In this document: positions 24,641 through 36,647 of the stretch, one piece after another
Position numbering within the stretch: the stretch's first letter is position 1
Layout: each line of letters opens with the position of its first letter
Assembly (NCBI RefSeq): GCF_036323735.1
Contig: NC_086022.1
Coordinates: 72,670,702 to 72,734,701 of the forward strand
Length of the DNA stretch: 64,000 bases
Direction of reading: 5' to 3'
Source of the DNA: Rattus norvegicus
Taxonomy: Eukaryota > Chordata > Mammalia > Rodentia > Muridae
Translations under genes and position numbers: made by a program
The notes under the pieces: generated by a model
Told to the model about the DNA's origin: nothing
What the model saw: only the letters and a program-made list of their open reading frames with translations
Databases searched by the model: none

Positions 24641-25383
24641 CTAGGTGGCTCCTGACAATTACCATTATAGGTTTTTAAAATTCCTCATATTTTGTGAATG
24701 TTTACTTACTTTAGTTTCTTATTGCTGCAATAAAAATGTACTTTTGGACTTAAAACAATATAAAATAATTGTAATTGCCTCATAGTTTTAAAGGTCAGAG
24801 TTCATAATGGATTCCACTGGGATGAAATTTAGTTGTGCATAGGGCTGCATTTTTTACTGTGTGCCCCAGGGAAGTATGTGATTTCTCGCTTTTCCTTTCA
24901 TCCTGAGCAGCACCTACTGCAGAAAAGAAGTTTCCACTTGAATTTTAACTTAATTTTGCACTACTATTTCTTCAATGAGAAGAAAAAACAAAATGAAATC
25001 AGTCACCAATTTACATTGAATTCTGTTTATTTGTTGAGTTTGAAAATCATGTAATATTGCAAGCTCCTTTCTGTAATGAAATTGTTGTCTTCCTGTAGCC
25101 AGTATCACACTTATTCAGAAAGAGAATGGAAGAAACTTGTGGTTGTTGAAATAGAACAAATTCTTCGAGCTTCAGTTAAGGCAGCCATATTGTTAATATT
25201 TTAAGGGTAGAGTATCCATGCCATGTCCTGCAGATATTGTCTCACAGCATGTACTCCTGTCCTCTGGCATTTACAATCTTTCTGCCCTCTCTTTAATGGG
25301 GTTCTCTCAGTCTTAGTTTGCATGTAAGTGTGTCAGTTGGGCTTGGGAACAAGAAGCTCACTTATTCTCTACATTTTACAAGT

Positions 25384-25385
<2 letters not shown>

Positions 25386-25421
<36 letters not shown>
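25386..25421. repeat. (TA)n microsatellite
   Basis: About 17 uninterrupted TA units, followed by a degenerate TATG/CATA region to about 25450. Confidence 0.9.
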
Positions 25422-25424
<3 letters not shown>

Positions 25425-26021
25425 ATGTACACATATGTATATACACATATAATATTAATGTATTAATACAATGTTGCCATATGTATTATTAAATAAATAC
25501 ATAATACTAATATATCTATTGATATATTATATATGTGTATTTAAAGATAAATATTTAGGACAGAATTATTTTGATTTAGAAAAATGGCAGTAGTAAGTAC
25601 TCTTCTAGGGCCTATGATGATCTTACCAGCTATGAGTAGTTGGATAGGTATATAGTACTAGGCATAAATTCTAACTTACTGAGTGGGATTTACACAAATT
25701 AGATAGCTCTTGGTTGTCCTTAAGAAAAGAAGTATCACTATTGCACCATCTAGGCTATCTTTCTGGGCCAGCCACAGTTACAATTCATAAGATTTATAGC
25801 TAGATAGGACTACTGATTGTTTTATTCACTTAGCAGCTTGCATACATAACACCTTCAGATAATTGTGAGAGTTAGTCTTCACAGAAAGAGCTTCCAAGTC
25901 AGTTCTAGCTTTATTCTTTTATATCCTGTGTTTGAGATGTATAGTATCTTTATCAATATTCTTTCAAGTTCAGAGAGATAACCAAATATAATAGTGATAG
26001 CCTATATTATTTTAGGAATCA

Positions 26022-26190
26022 CTTGGATACCCCAGGTCGACAACTGAGTTTTCCAGTCCTGGCACTAGGGCTTTTGTTAAATTATCTATGACCCTTAGAG
26101 AGAGGTATCTTGGATACCCCAGGTCGACAACTGAGTTTTCCAGTCCTGGCACTAGGGCTTTTGTTAAATTATCTATTACCCTTAGAGAGA
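26022..26190. repeat. Tandem duplication, 87-bp unit, two copies
   Basis: Copy 1 is 26022-26108 and copy 2 starts at 26109 with 'cttggataccccaggtcgac'. The copies are nearly identical; the one difference seen within the shared body is 'atctatgacc' versus 'atctattacc'. Copy 2 diverges at its end near 26187. Confidence 0.95.
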
Positions 26191-28157
26191 GGATTATCAC
26201 CCCATTAAAAAAACACCAACAATAGACATACAGATAATATATATATAATATGTATTTATTAGTATATTTCTTATATTAATAGTATATATTAATAAAATAA
26301 AATGAATGTTACTAATAGAATAACATTTTATTAATATATAATATTAATATAACATTGATATATGTTAATATATTAACATATTAATGCATTAACTAATACA
26401 ATGTTGATATGCTATATATTAAATAATAATATATTGTTATATAATAAAATATGCATTAAAGTAACCTCGTAATTATTCTCAATGACTTTTAAAAATATCC
26501 ATTGTGTTATTCGTGTTTCTCCCACACTTAAAGCATCCCCTTCTTTGGCCACTCACATTTATATACTTTTATAGTACTTCTGTCCCCTTATAATCGACTG
26601 AACTTGGGCCTAAAATGTGAGTAGTTGTTACTATTATCTCCCTATAGAATTTTATCTTCTGAGTGTTGGATTGAGTAAGCCTAGAGAGCAAAATTGTCAA
26701 TGAGAGAGTGCTTCTCTCTTTTAATGGTGGGGAAAATGCACAGGACTTAGATCTAGAAAGCTGAGTATCTGCTGATGGAGGGTTCAAGGTCCTAAGACAC
26801 TGACTGAATAAGAGCTACTCAGAAAAGTCATACCTCCTTTAAATAATCCACATGAAAAAATTTCATCAATGACATTAAAAACAGTCTAGTAAGTCATTAC
26901 TACTTTGGGATTGTTTGTTTCAGCAATTAGTGTACCTTTGATCATGTAATGAGATCATAGTTTGGGTATACTCATTTTAAAAATATCCTCTGTTCATCTA
27001 GCTAGCACTGTGCTATTTACAGATAGCAGATGTTCTTTGATTTTCAACAGCTCACAAATGAATCAACTTTTAGTAACTCAGAATTTTTAAAAATTATCAA
27101 TGCATTAATATTTTAGCTTGTTTAAAAATAGATAAGCATCATGACTTTATCATATATTTTAAATTACATTCAGTAGATTTATTAATTCCTTACTGAGTAT
27201 GAATTTTCTATTTAGAATACTATTCTAATTATAGAAAGTAATAACAAACAACTCCTGTTAGACATGGTTTTATTAGTATTACCTTATATATAGTAATGTT
27301 TAAGTTTTTACACATTTTCACAAGTTTTGAAAAGTGCATACAATTATGTTCACTGCGATGAAGATATAGAGATGTTTTATTCCTCCAAACATACCATATT
27401 ATATTTTAAATGCTACCTGCTTCTTTGAACAACACTCACCAGAAGTCACAGTTCAGGTTCATGCAATTGTCTATTGCAAAATATAACACGACTGGAATCA
27501 TATTTCAGAATCTGCTTTAAGCTAGTACATCGCATTTTGCACATAGCATATTGAGACAGCAAATCACAGAGCTTCTTATTTAATTGCTGAGTAATAGTCC
27601 ATTTCATTGGCTTTCCATAGTTTTTCAGTTTACTCTTTAAGAGTACATTACAATTATTCCTAACGTTTAAGAAGAATGATAGAACTTTGTAAAGCTTTCA
27701 GCATACCGTTTTTACTTCTGTGGGATGAAATAAAATCTGACATAAGAAGTGATGACTAGTTCGTTTGGCAAAGGAATATTTAAGTTCTTTAAAAGTGCCA
27801 AGCTATTTTTAAAAGTTATTGCACCAACTGAGAATGTATGTGCTAATGGTGAGAGCAGCCGCTAGACCCTCTCTGGACAGCTGTCGAGGCCAGTTCCTAT
27901 TCTTTAAAGGTCAGAAGCAAGTGGGAAGTAACTTCTCTTTGAGGGTTTATTTGTAGTGATTAAAGAATGCTAACGTTGAGTAAGTTTTCCTGTGCTTCTC
28001 AACTCTCTGTAATCCTTTGAGATGTCTGCTAAACCTTCCATTCAGTTTCCACTGTTATTTTGTTGAGTTCTGAGAATTTGTTACATACTTTGGACACTTA
28101 TTTTTATGAGATTTGATTTTTTTCTTCTGTTAAGTGGATCAAGAAGCAAGCTAATTT

Positions 28158-28375
28158 AAAAAGATATATTTCTTTTTATTTGTGTGTGTTTCCTGTATAT
28201 TGTCTTTAGTAGACATCTGCCTGGTAGCCAGGAAGACTAGTAAAGAGTGCACTGGTTCTCCTTGATCTAACACAGAAATAGATGTGAGCCACCAAGTGGG
28301 TGCAGGGAATCATACCCAGTCCTCGACAGGAGGAGCCAGTGCTCTTAACTGCTGGGCTATTTTGCCAGTCCTAGG
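28158..28375 (-). repeat. B3/B2-family SINE
   Basis: The reverse complement contains the tRNA-like head at 28340-28371 ('gtgctcttaactgctgggct' on plus) and the B3 body ('gtgagccaccaagtgggtgc' at 28283-28302). A T-rich stretch at 28158-28190 is the tail. Old copy. Confidence 0.7.
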
Positions 28376-30874
28376 AGTTTTGAAGAAAGTAAATAAATGC
28401 AGTACACTTATGATCACAATCTTGATGCCTTATTTGGGAAAACAATTTGTTAATCAAAGGTTGTATTTCACCAGTGTGTAGTTCTCTGCTCTATTACATT
28501 TGAGTATTCCATCCATTTTATCTGCCTGAGGTATTCTGAAGTATGTTGTTCATCTTGTTCGGGGTCTAAATCTAGGGTCCTTCTTTTCATGTGTTTGTCT
28601 GTTTGTTAACCATTGCTGAAAAGTCAATATTTTCTCCATTAAATTTTCTTCATACTATTCTAAAAATCATATTTCACTGGAAGCAGTTCAATCAAATTAC
28701 ATACACAATTACCCAAAAGAAGCAATTTGTCTCTTTAATGCTCCTTTTTGCAGTGCAAATTCATGAATCAAGAGTAGCTTGTCTTTTATAAATGCTTCTG
28801 GAAGGAAATGATTCTGTTTCCAAGTAAATATTTAATGGGTCACTTTTCTGTGCAGGAGAGACTATTTAAAGTGGCAAGAACATGAGGAATTATACATTGA
28901 GCAAGCAGGTAAATGTATGTGCGCATGTCTAGGGGTGTGTGTGAGTGTGTGATGCGCAGGTCAGATGAGAGTACGTGTGTGAGAAAGTATGTGTGAATTT
29001 GTGAGTGTATTTGTGCGTCTGTGTGTATGTGTGTGTAGGGGAGTGTGAATATGTGTGTTATGTATTGCAAGTGTGTGTATGAGAAAGGGGGGGAGAGTGA
29101 GTGTGTATGTGTGTATGTAGGGGAGTGTTCTATAGAAGGAAAGTAGTATAAAAGATTAAAACATTGGTGTTCTTCATTTAGTTGCCTGAAACATGGAATC
29201 AGAGTTTGTCCTGGTCAGACTGCTTTGCTGTCAGTGCTGTTACAGGATCCCTGGAATATGCCCTTTCAGTTCATATATTTCAGGCCAGAGTGCTTGAACC
29301 CATTGTTTTGGCAAGGGCAGTGAGGCAGAATATCATAGCATAGGAGCACATGGAAAAGGAAGTAGCTTACAGGAAGCTTAAAGAGTTAGATTGCAGCTCA
29401 GGCTTAATAGTCAAAGATTTCCCCTAGTGATGCACTTCCTTCAGGCAAGCCCCACCTCTTAAGGATGCTTCCACCATTCCCAATAGCCTCTTTTAATATT
29501 AGCTTGCTCACTATTTCTCCTTCCATGTTTTTTCATGTAAACCACAATACTATTTTTTGTGTATTTACTCAGAGTTAAATCTTTTCAGGCAATGCTATTG
29601 TTTTTGGACTCAAATTGTGCTGTGAGACATTTACTGATCATCCATCATCACAGCTTCCCATTATATTTGCTGCATGCTCCTCATCAGAACAGAGGAAGGG
29701 ATTTGTGCTTCCAGAAGCTAAAGCAGGGGCCTTCTAGAGATAGTTGAAGAGTATTGTATTTTTCAACTGGTTTTAAATCAGACCCAGGCACCCCTCCACA
29801 GAACACAAGCACTCTAGAATCATCTATGTGTGTTGTAGGGTGACATAAAAAAATGTCACAAAGCTGATTTACTTAAATGACCTAAAGGTTCAGTGGAACT
29901 TGAGAAGAGAGAGATGAAGAACATCCTTCATCTTGGAGAGAAAGGGCAGCATGGTAGCCTTACCTTTGAGATTTGGGAGTGGTGACAATTAGCATCCCAA
30001 TTCCTCAAGCTCCTGATGGGTTCTGTCTACTGCAGGTCACCAGGGTAGCCTCTGTATTGCGTTGTTAGTGCTGTGAGTGAGCCCACTGGGGATTATCATT
30101 GAGCTTCCCTCCAGTAGTTTTTGTAAACAAGTTCCAGGGGATTTCCAAGTCATGGAACCCAGGAGGCCTGGGGCCCTGATCAGTGTGGTCCACCACTGTA
30201 TACACATAGGAAACATCCTTTAGAACACAGGTTATACTGCTAGACACTGACACCGGAGAATCTAAACACAGATATCAAGAGGGGTTGTGTAACAGGAGCA
30301 GATAGGTGGACAGAACCATTAGTGACTGATTAATCTGTATCTATGGATCAGACATATGGACTGCTAATGCTGAAACTCTCTCATCCTCAAGAGGATTACA
30401 GGAAATGCAGTGAAACCATTCAATTTTACTGAGGTTGGGGGGGCATTGTCACAGTATGACAGTTAAAAACTTTAGTACTGGTAAAGAAAATGAGTGACCA
30501 GAGGTTAGGGAAAGAGAACTATTATTCATTAAAATCATGAGTATTATAAATGAATACTTCTTGACTATTAAGAGGAAATATTTTGGGGAAAGCATAGGTT
30601 AATAAAACTTGTGAATAGTTATAGACAATCATGAGTATGTGGTAGGAGAATATTATATTTTCAGAAAAAAATGAGCGATCAATTGCATTAAAATTTCTTA
30701 TCTCAAATATTTTCCTGAACATTTGTATACAAATAATTTTTTGCTTTTTTCCTCAACAGAAATAATAGAAATGAAAGATAAAATGGATTGTCAAAGTCAT
30801 TAGCATTAGAATTTGGACTCAAATAGCTTTGTGGTTACCTTAATATTTTAGCCATATTTTAGGGATACTTTTAT
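28376..30874. other. Intergenic, no gene recognised
   Basis: Positions 28460-28870 are paralogous to 59190-59560. A degenerate TG-rich block lies at 28905-29130. Positions about 29220-29500 resemble a rodent dispersed repeat. The rest looks single-copy. Confidence 0.45.
28905..29130. repeat. Degenerate TG-rich tract
   Basis: Interspersed tgtg/tatg/agtg units. The motif 'gtgtgtaggggagtgt' and a close relative occur near 29031 and 29113, showing internal duplication. Confidence 0.8.
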
Positions 30875-30980
30875 TTGTTCCTCTGTGACTGAGTCTCATG
30901 TCATATAGGGTGATCCACAACTAGCTATGTAGCCAACAATAATCTTGAACTTCTGGTCTTCATTGCCCAAATCAACACTA
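30875..30980 (-). repeat. Old B1-like SINE
   Basis: The reverse complement follows B1: 'tgagtctcatgtcatatagg' and 'tagctatgtagccaa' on plus correspond to the end and middle of B1. Heavily substituted. Confidence 0.5.
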
Positions 30981-32782
30981 GTTTTTGACTGAGCTGTAGG
31001 AACATATCTGGAAGCTTTCTTGATGAAAGTATTTTACTGCAGTAATACCCCTGACAAAAGGAATGTTAGATAAAAAGCTAGTGCAGATGTACACAACCTA
31101 ACATGATAAAATGGGTCAGCAATGACAGATTTCAAAACCTACTATGTGAGACACAGGCATATAATATTTAGAGTCATATTATATAAAAAGTTAGACACAA
31201 AAAGTCAGAGTAAAGCCAGCAATAAAACCAAAATAAGAATTGCTAGTGCTCTCAGGGTATAAAGTTATTTTTGACATGTCACCCACCTAAGTGTCCCTGA
31301 GCTTCTCTGTATCTGAATGTAATGATGACAGAAACTGGCCTGGGATAGATACTGTCTGCTTATACAACCACCACATGTGCAGCCATGGGTAATCAAAGAG
31401 CAATTTCCACTGACAGATCAACTCTATGAAGGTAAGATTCTGGTTTTTCATGACCAGTATGAGAGAATAACATCTGTAGTTCTTGCACTGTATGTTTGTA
31501 TCCAGGGCTCAGCTAAAATTGTAAACGTCTCCAAAGAGGAGGCCAACTGTGACTAAAACCCAGTGGAGCATTACCAAAGCCATTGTACAAGCCAATTGCC
31601 TTCTGAAAGGGCCTTTGGTATATTCTTCTCTAGCTTTATGTTAACCTTCCACACAACTGTACAGGGATTTGTCACTGTTGGTGGGAAAAGTAGTGTGCCT
31701 CGCTTTTTCCATACTGTATATTTGAGGCTGATTCAAAGCATATGATCATGTATTCTTTGCATATGGAAAGTATCGTTTCTCTACTCTATTCCTGAAGGAC
31801 GGAACACGGAAAGAAACCATTTGCACTAAACAGAATCAGGAGTTATCACCAAGTCAATGTGGAATGAAGGTTGAGAACACAAGCTCCCTAAGTCAGATAG
31901 CTAAGAGAAGGAAAACTGATTTGTCATAGTTAGATACATGTTATACGTGAGATGTAGCATGTAGCCTACAGGTAAGGCACCTGTCATGTGTGTCTGAGTC
32001 TTTCAAATGGAAGCAGTTCCTCAGACCCCAGCCCTGGCTGCATCCTTACTTGCACATATCAACTGAGTGTTGTGCCACCACAGAAGTGAGGAAAACTAAG
32101 CTCAGTCAAGAACCAGTAGGAAGACACCACAAACAGCAGCATCAGAAGAGATTCCCCAGAGTTTACCTGGTGACTGTGTGTTGTCAACAGAGTGAGCGTT
32201 TTAATTAACCTGTTGGTAAGCGTATGAAGACCAGATCTCTCATCTTTGTCCTGATGTTCAATTGTTTATGCTTCTTCCAAAGTCTTATTTCTATTAGAGT
32301 CTAGATATGGTCAGGGGGTGGTGGGTAAAGGACTTTCATGTTTGAAAGTCCTGTAATTGTTTGGAACTATGCCTCTTCCTCTTAGGAATTATACAAAGGT
32401 TTAAAGAGCTTGGCATAAATGAAAACCTTGTGTAAGTGACCACCTATTCAGATATAATTAAAGTACATTAGAATAGTTAAGTAACACCTGGTTTTATGAT
32501 TCTAAAATATCAAATTTTAACACCAAGTCTTTGCTTGAGGATGTTTCACTCGAACTATGCTTGACTGAATTCTAGATATTGACTCTCTCGATTTCCCATT
32601 AAATTTCTTTAAAGATAAGAAGGCAAAGAGAAAAATTCTACAACGGGGTCCATAGCTACTAGAAATCAAGCTTATACAATGTGAGATGTTCACATTTCAC
32701 AGATGAAAGATCAAAACAAATCCAGAAAATGGAGGCAGTAATGTCTGAAGTCAAACTTCACGTACTCCAAGTAGATAAAATA
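30981..32782. other. Intergenic, no gene recognised
   Basis: No coding signal and no repeat recognised with confidence. Confidence 0.4.
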
Positions 32783-32795
32783 CTAAGGAAAGTTT

Positions 32796-33125
32796 TTTTT
32801 ATTTATCTTTTTTTTTTATTTGCTCTGAGGGGCTATTTTTTTTTATTAACTTGAGTATTTCTTATATACATTTTGAGTGTTATTCCCTTTCCGGTTTCCG
32901 GGCAAACATCCCCCTAATCCCTCCCCCTTCCCTCTTTATGGGTGTTCCCCTCCCCATCCTCCCTCCATTGCCGGCCTCCCCCAAACAATCTAGTTCACTG
33001 GGGGTTCAGTCTTCGCAGGACCCAGGGCTTCCCCTTCCACTGGTGCTCTTACTAGGATATTCATTGCTACCTATGAGGTCAGAGTCCAGGGTCAGTACAT
33101 GTATAGTCTTTAAGTAGTGGCTTAG
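32796..33125 (-). mobile_element. L1-F: 5'-truncated young L1 3'UTR insertion
   Basis: Reverse complement of the rat L1 3'UTR, including the G-rich tract (C-rich here at 32910-32985) and the 'ttaataaaaaa' terminus. It is flanked by an exact 13-bp TSD, 'ctaaggaaagttt', at 32783-32795 and 33126-33138. A short non-L1 sequence (about 32817-32835) separates two A runs in the tail. Only the last 270 bp or so of L1 is present. Confidence 0.93.
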
Positions 33126-33138
33126 CTAAGGAAAGTTT

Positions 33139-34631
33139 AATAGCTGCTTGCATACTAATACCCTGGCATGCTCATGACCTTTGGGTGACATATATTTTCA
33201 TCTAAAGAAGGTATAATGTGGTAGTATATTGGAAAAACAAGAGAAAGTTTAGGAGGATGAGGAAATTTATCAAGTAAACTTTAAAATGACATTCAATACG
33301 TTATCACTTAGACTACATTTCTATGATGAATTTTAACTGTTACAATGGGAGAAAAAATAGACTTCATTTATTGAAGAGGTTGATGGATTTAAGTTAATTT
33401 TTTAAAATTAGGTATTGAGTCATGCAAAATTGTTCTAAACACCTTTTGCATATGTGTCATTGACAGAACATTGGAGTCTTGATGTTTGCTGTAACCAATA
33501 ATTACTGAATAAAGCAAGAATCAGAGAGAGATGATTTTCTCTAGCATGAAACAATGATAACAACTTACTGAGGAAATTGTTCCTTTTTGGTAACACCTCT
33601 CCTCCTCTCCCTGTATTGTCATGTAAAACTGCAGCTTTTTCCTGGAACTCGATCTATTAAGGAGGATCAGCAGAAGCTGATGACTGAGCACAGTGGCTTC
33701 TTCTGAACCTTCCTCTCACAAAGCTCAGACCTCCCATTTAATATTTTAATTATAAATGCTCAGCAACGAAAAGAATGCTCCACACAAGCATCCACTTTAA
33801 CCATTCAAACAACTTTGTGAGGTCACTTTCTAAGATATATTTTAACTGTTCTTTCCAAAACACTGTATTTTTCTTATTAAGGCTCACTGAGCACTGTACT
33901 TTCACCACTGTTCTTAGAACAAACAAACAAACAAACAAACAAACAAGAATTCCCCATTCCTCGTGCTATATCTAAGGAGACTAAGCACCAAATTATATCA
34001 TTCTTTCTTGATGTCTTGTTGCAGAGAGATGTGATTTGAAATTTGTCAGTGATGAAGATATGTAATCAAAAGAAAAATGAAATGCTATTTTATCATTTGT
34101 TACTCTTGACATAGATTTATGGCAAATGTGCATGTAGTTCCTTCCTGACAATGACAGGAAAGTGGTGACTAGCTGCCCCTGCACAGGAGTTTGAGCTAAA
34201 CACTCATTGTGAGTATCAACTACACCTCTAACCCTGCACTAAGACATCTTTTTTTTCTTGTTTGTATATACAAATGGAATAAAGCACTAGAACTTGTCCC
34301 TTACCTATTTGAGTTCATGAACAAAGGAAATATAGAAAGACTACAGATTATCAATAGCTGAAAAGATAAGATCCTGTTTCTTATGGGAAAAATTAGACAT
34401 AGATTATATTACAAACCAATGCATCTTCACCATGAAACTAGAATAAAAGTCACACATATTTTCTGAGAGAGCCCAATGTAATGCTGAATAGTATTTGCTG
34501 AAAGTTGTGCTAATGTTGTCCAACGAACCCTTCTTATCTCTTTCATTTGTCATACATCCGGTATTCTTTACAGACTTCCAAGAGGGACACTAGAGCATAA
34601 AAAATGGGTTTAACTGAATATTAATATGTAG
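33139..34631. other. Intergenic, no gene recognised
   Basis: Apparently single-copy. An (AAAC)n run of about 6.5 units lies at 33919-33945. Confidence 0.4.
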
Positions 34632-34925
34632 GAATGTCTGAAGGTGTAGTCCAGTTGTTAGAGTGCTTGGCTAGCTTGCATTAATCCCTGGATTTGATTT
34701 CCAGAACCATATAAACCAGGTATAATTATACATATCTGCAGCCACGGAACTTATGAGGCAGAGGCAGGAAGCACGTTTGAGGCTAATTTTGGCTACAAAT
34801 CTTGTCTCAAAAAAATAATCTCTTGAATTGGGATCAGTGTCACATGCTAGCCCTTGGGAATCTGAAGAATAGTGAAATTGAGGCCAACCCACTCAAAACT
34901 CCAAATTTATCTCAAAAATGAAAAA
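34632..34925 (+). repeat. B4 SINE followed by a B1-like monomer
   Basis: Positions 34632-34705 are an ID-like head ('gtgtagtccagttgttagag', then 'ggatttgatttccagaacc'). Positions 34706-34820 are a B1-like body ('ggcagaggcaggaagcacgt', 'cttgtctcaaaaaaa'). This is the known ID+B1 fusion structure of B4. A second divergent B1-like piece ends in 'atctcaaaaatg' at about 34920. Confidence 0.7.
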
Positions 34926-36633
34926 CATTTAAGAATTAAAAAAATTTAAAATCAGGAAACAGCCTTACAGATAAGTGAATAGGAGTCTCAATAGGATAAA
35001 CATAATTAAAACCAAGGAACATATCAATTAACTATATTTGCCTATATGCAAACTGTTCAGTAAAATACTTTGCTGCAAGAAATACAATATGATAATACTT
35101 TCTATAATAAGTAAGATAAGGCTAAGAGAACAAGGCTAGATTATGAGTTGTGTGAACACTCTCTGGGATAAGTCAAACTTGAAATCTTAGGGACCGTGTA
35201 GATCTCTGTGAGGGAAACTGTTTGCAAATGTTTGGACCATGTATGGCTTAGGTATGTATGGCTTAGGTATGTACGGCTTAGGTATATATGGTTTAAATAT
35301 GTATGGCTTAGGTATGTACGGCTTAGGTATATATGGCTTAGGTATGTATGGCTTAGGTATGAAAGTAAGAAAGTTGAAACAGGAAATTTTCTCCTTTCAG
35401 CTCAGAGACCCTAGCATGACTATGGTGCTGTGTCTCTCTTTCTCTCCCACCTCCTACTTTTCCTTGCATTGCACACTCCAAAAACCAAGGCATCAGTGAA
35501 CAGACAGATGTTCAGGAGTTCAGTCAGTTCTAAATAAGTCTTTAAAATGTCACCTGTTCGCCCTGGATTTTTAATAGCATGCTATATTTATTTATTTATT
35601 TTACTGAAAAGCACCTGCTGAGCACAAATAATAAGCAGAGAATTTGTTTCCTGGCAGTGTTTTTGCCAGGGTTCTTGTATTATACCTGCCTTGGACACTG
35701 GGGTCCTTTCTATTTCATCCTTGACCTTCTTCCACATTCTCATTTGCTTTGTTTTCAGCTCAATTTCAGATAGCAGAATCCTAACTGAATCAGATTAGAG
35801 AAAGAGGAGAATATGAAAACAGAGGCTCCATTGTGGTCTTTCCTTCCAGAGCACTAAGAGTTTAGGAAACTGAAACCTATGAAACAAATTAATGCATTGA
35901 CAGATTTGATTATATTTGTGTCTACTTAGACAACAGTGAATTGCATTTGGTTCTTTATCTGCCCCAAGCAGAGTCTTGTTACACCCCCAACCCTTGTAGT
36001 ATACAAACAGTGAAAATACCCACACATCTTCCCATGAGCTACTTACATTCGTGCTTTAAAATACTTGGAAAGTCTTGATTTTTTCTTATATAACAAAACT
36101 TACCACCAAACAGAAATCAAATACCTGGTAAATAAAATAAAATGACCTAATGAAACAAGGTTATTGAATTCCAGATCTTTCCACAAACCCATGCCCATTC
36201 ACAGTCATGTTTCTTGGAGTTTACTCATGCATTTCCTCAAGGGGATTGCATTCAAAACACTTGAGATAGTTTTAATCTGTGGTTCTCATGTCAACCATCT
36301 ATCCTTGTATTAGCCACTGGCAATTCTAATACTCTATTCCCCTTGCCTGAGAATAAGAGAAACTAGTAATGACAGAGAGCAGACAGAACTTCACTGCTTC
36401 ATCTCTGGGTTTTAGCTGCCCTCAGTGAGGCATGTCAAGTCATTATGAAAGCATTGGCCTATATGCCGGAAACAGTCAATAAAAGGTATATTAGAATCAA
36501 GCATGTTTTCTAAGCACCACAAATGATGTCAGATTTTTTTTAAAGGGCTGGCAGGTCCTATGCATTATGTATTCTTAGAAACCTAGGTCCTTGTTATTTG
36601 ATTACCTGTGTTTTTATTTATGATACTCTTTGC
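34926..36633. other. Upstream flank of second OR gene
   Basis: No coding region is supported. It contains the 15-bp minisatellite at 35239-35361 and a short (TTTA)n at 35587-35605. No upstream OR exon can be identified. Confidence 0.4.
35239..35361. repeat. 15-bp minisatellite, about 8 units
   Basis: Units follow 'ggtatgtatggctta'. Variants alternate GTAT, GTAC, ATAT at the variable positions and this three-unit pattern repeats, giving a 45-bp higher-order period. The open frame it creates ('MYGLG' repeats) is incidental. Confidence 0.95.
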
Positions 36634-36635
36634 AG
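36634..36635 (+). promoter_or_regulatory. Candidate 3' splice site before OR coding exon
   Basis: 'tgatactctttgcag' ends 12 bases upstream of the ATG at 36648, preceded by a T-rich stretch. It fits the usual OR coding-exon acceptor. Prediction only. Confidence 0.45.
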
Positions 36636-36647
36636 ATAATAGTTTTA

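Larger units (their letters stand above)
24641..28157. other. Single-copy and AT-rich DNA, no gene
   Basis: No coding signal. Positions 24715-24830 resemble a rodent dispersed repeat. A long AT-rich low-complexity stretch lies at 26215-26470. From about 27300 the sequence is paralogous to the right part of duplication unit 2. Confidence 0.45.
18258..29000 (+). repeat. Tandem duplication unit 1 (OR gene plus 3' flank)
   Basis: Besides the OR gene, blocks in this flank match unit 2 in the same order and orientation: 20540-20620 with 41640-41720, 20760-20890 with 41885-42020, 21760-21830 with 42065-42130, 27305-27380 with 50865-50893 joined to 58596-58650, 28065-28110 with 58955-59005, and 28550-28860 with 59275-59560. 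Similarity is moderate, with many small indels, so the duplication is old. The right edge is approximate. Confidence 0.7.

Noticed and set aside
35239..35361. CRISPR-like array
   Set aside because: Units are contiguous 15-mers without spacers, in a mammalian genome; it is a minisatellite. The encoded MYGLG repeat is not supported as a protein.
36630..36647. Longer second OR with six extra N-terminal residues
   Set aside because: The upstream start would be a TTG lying before the likely splice acceptor; the ATG at 36648 gives the family N-terminus. The same reasoning removes two residues before 18258 in the first gene.
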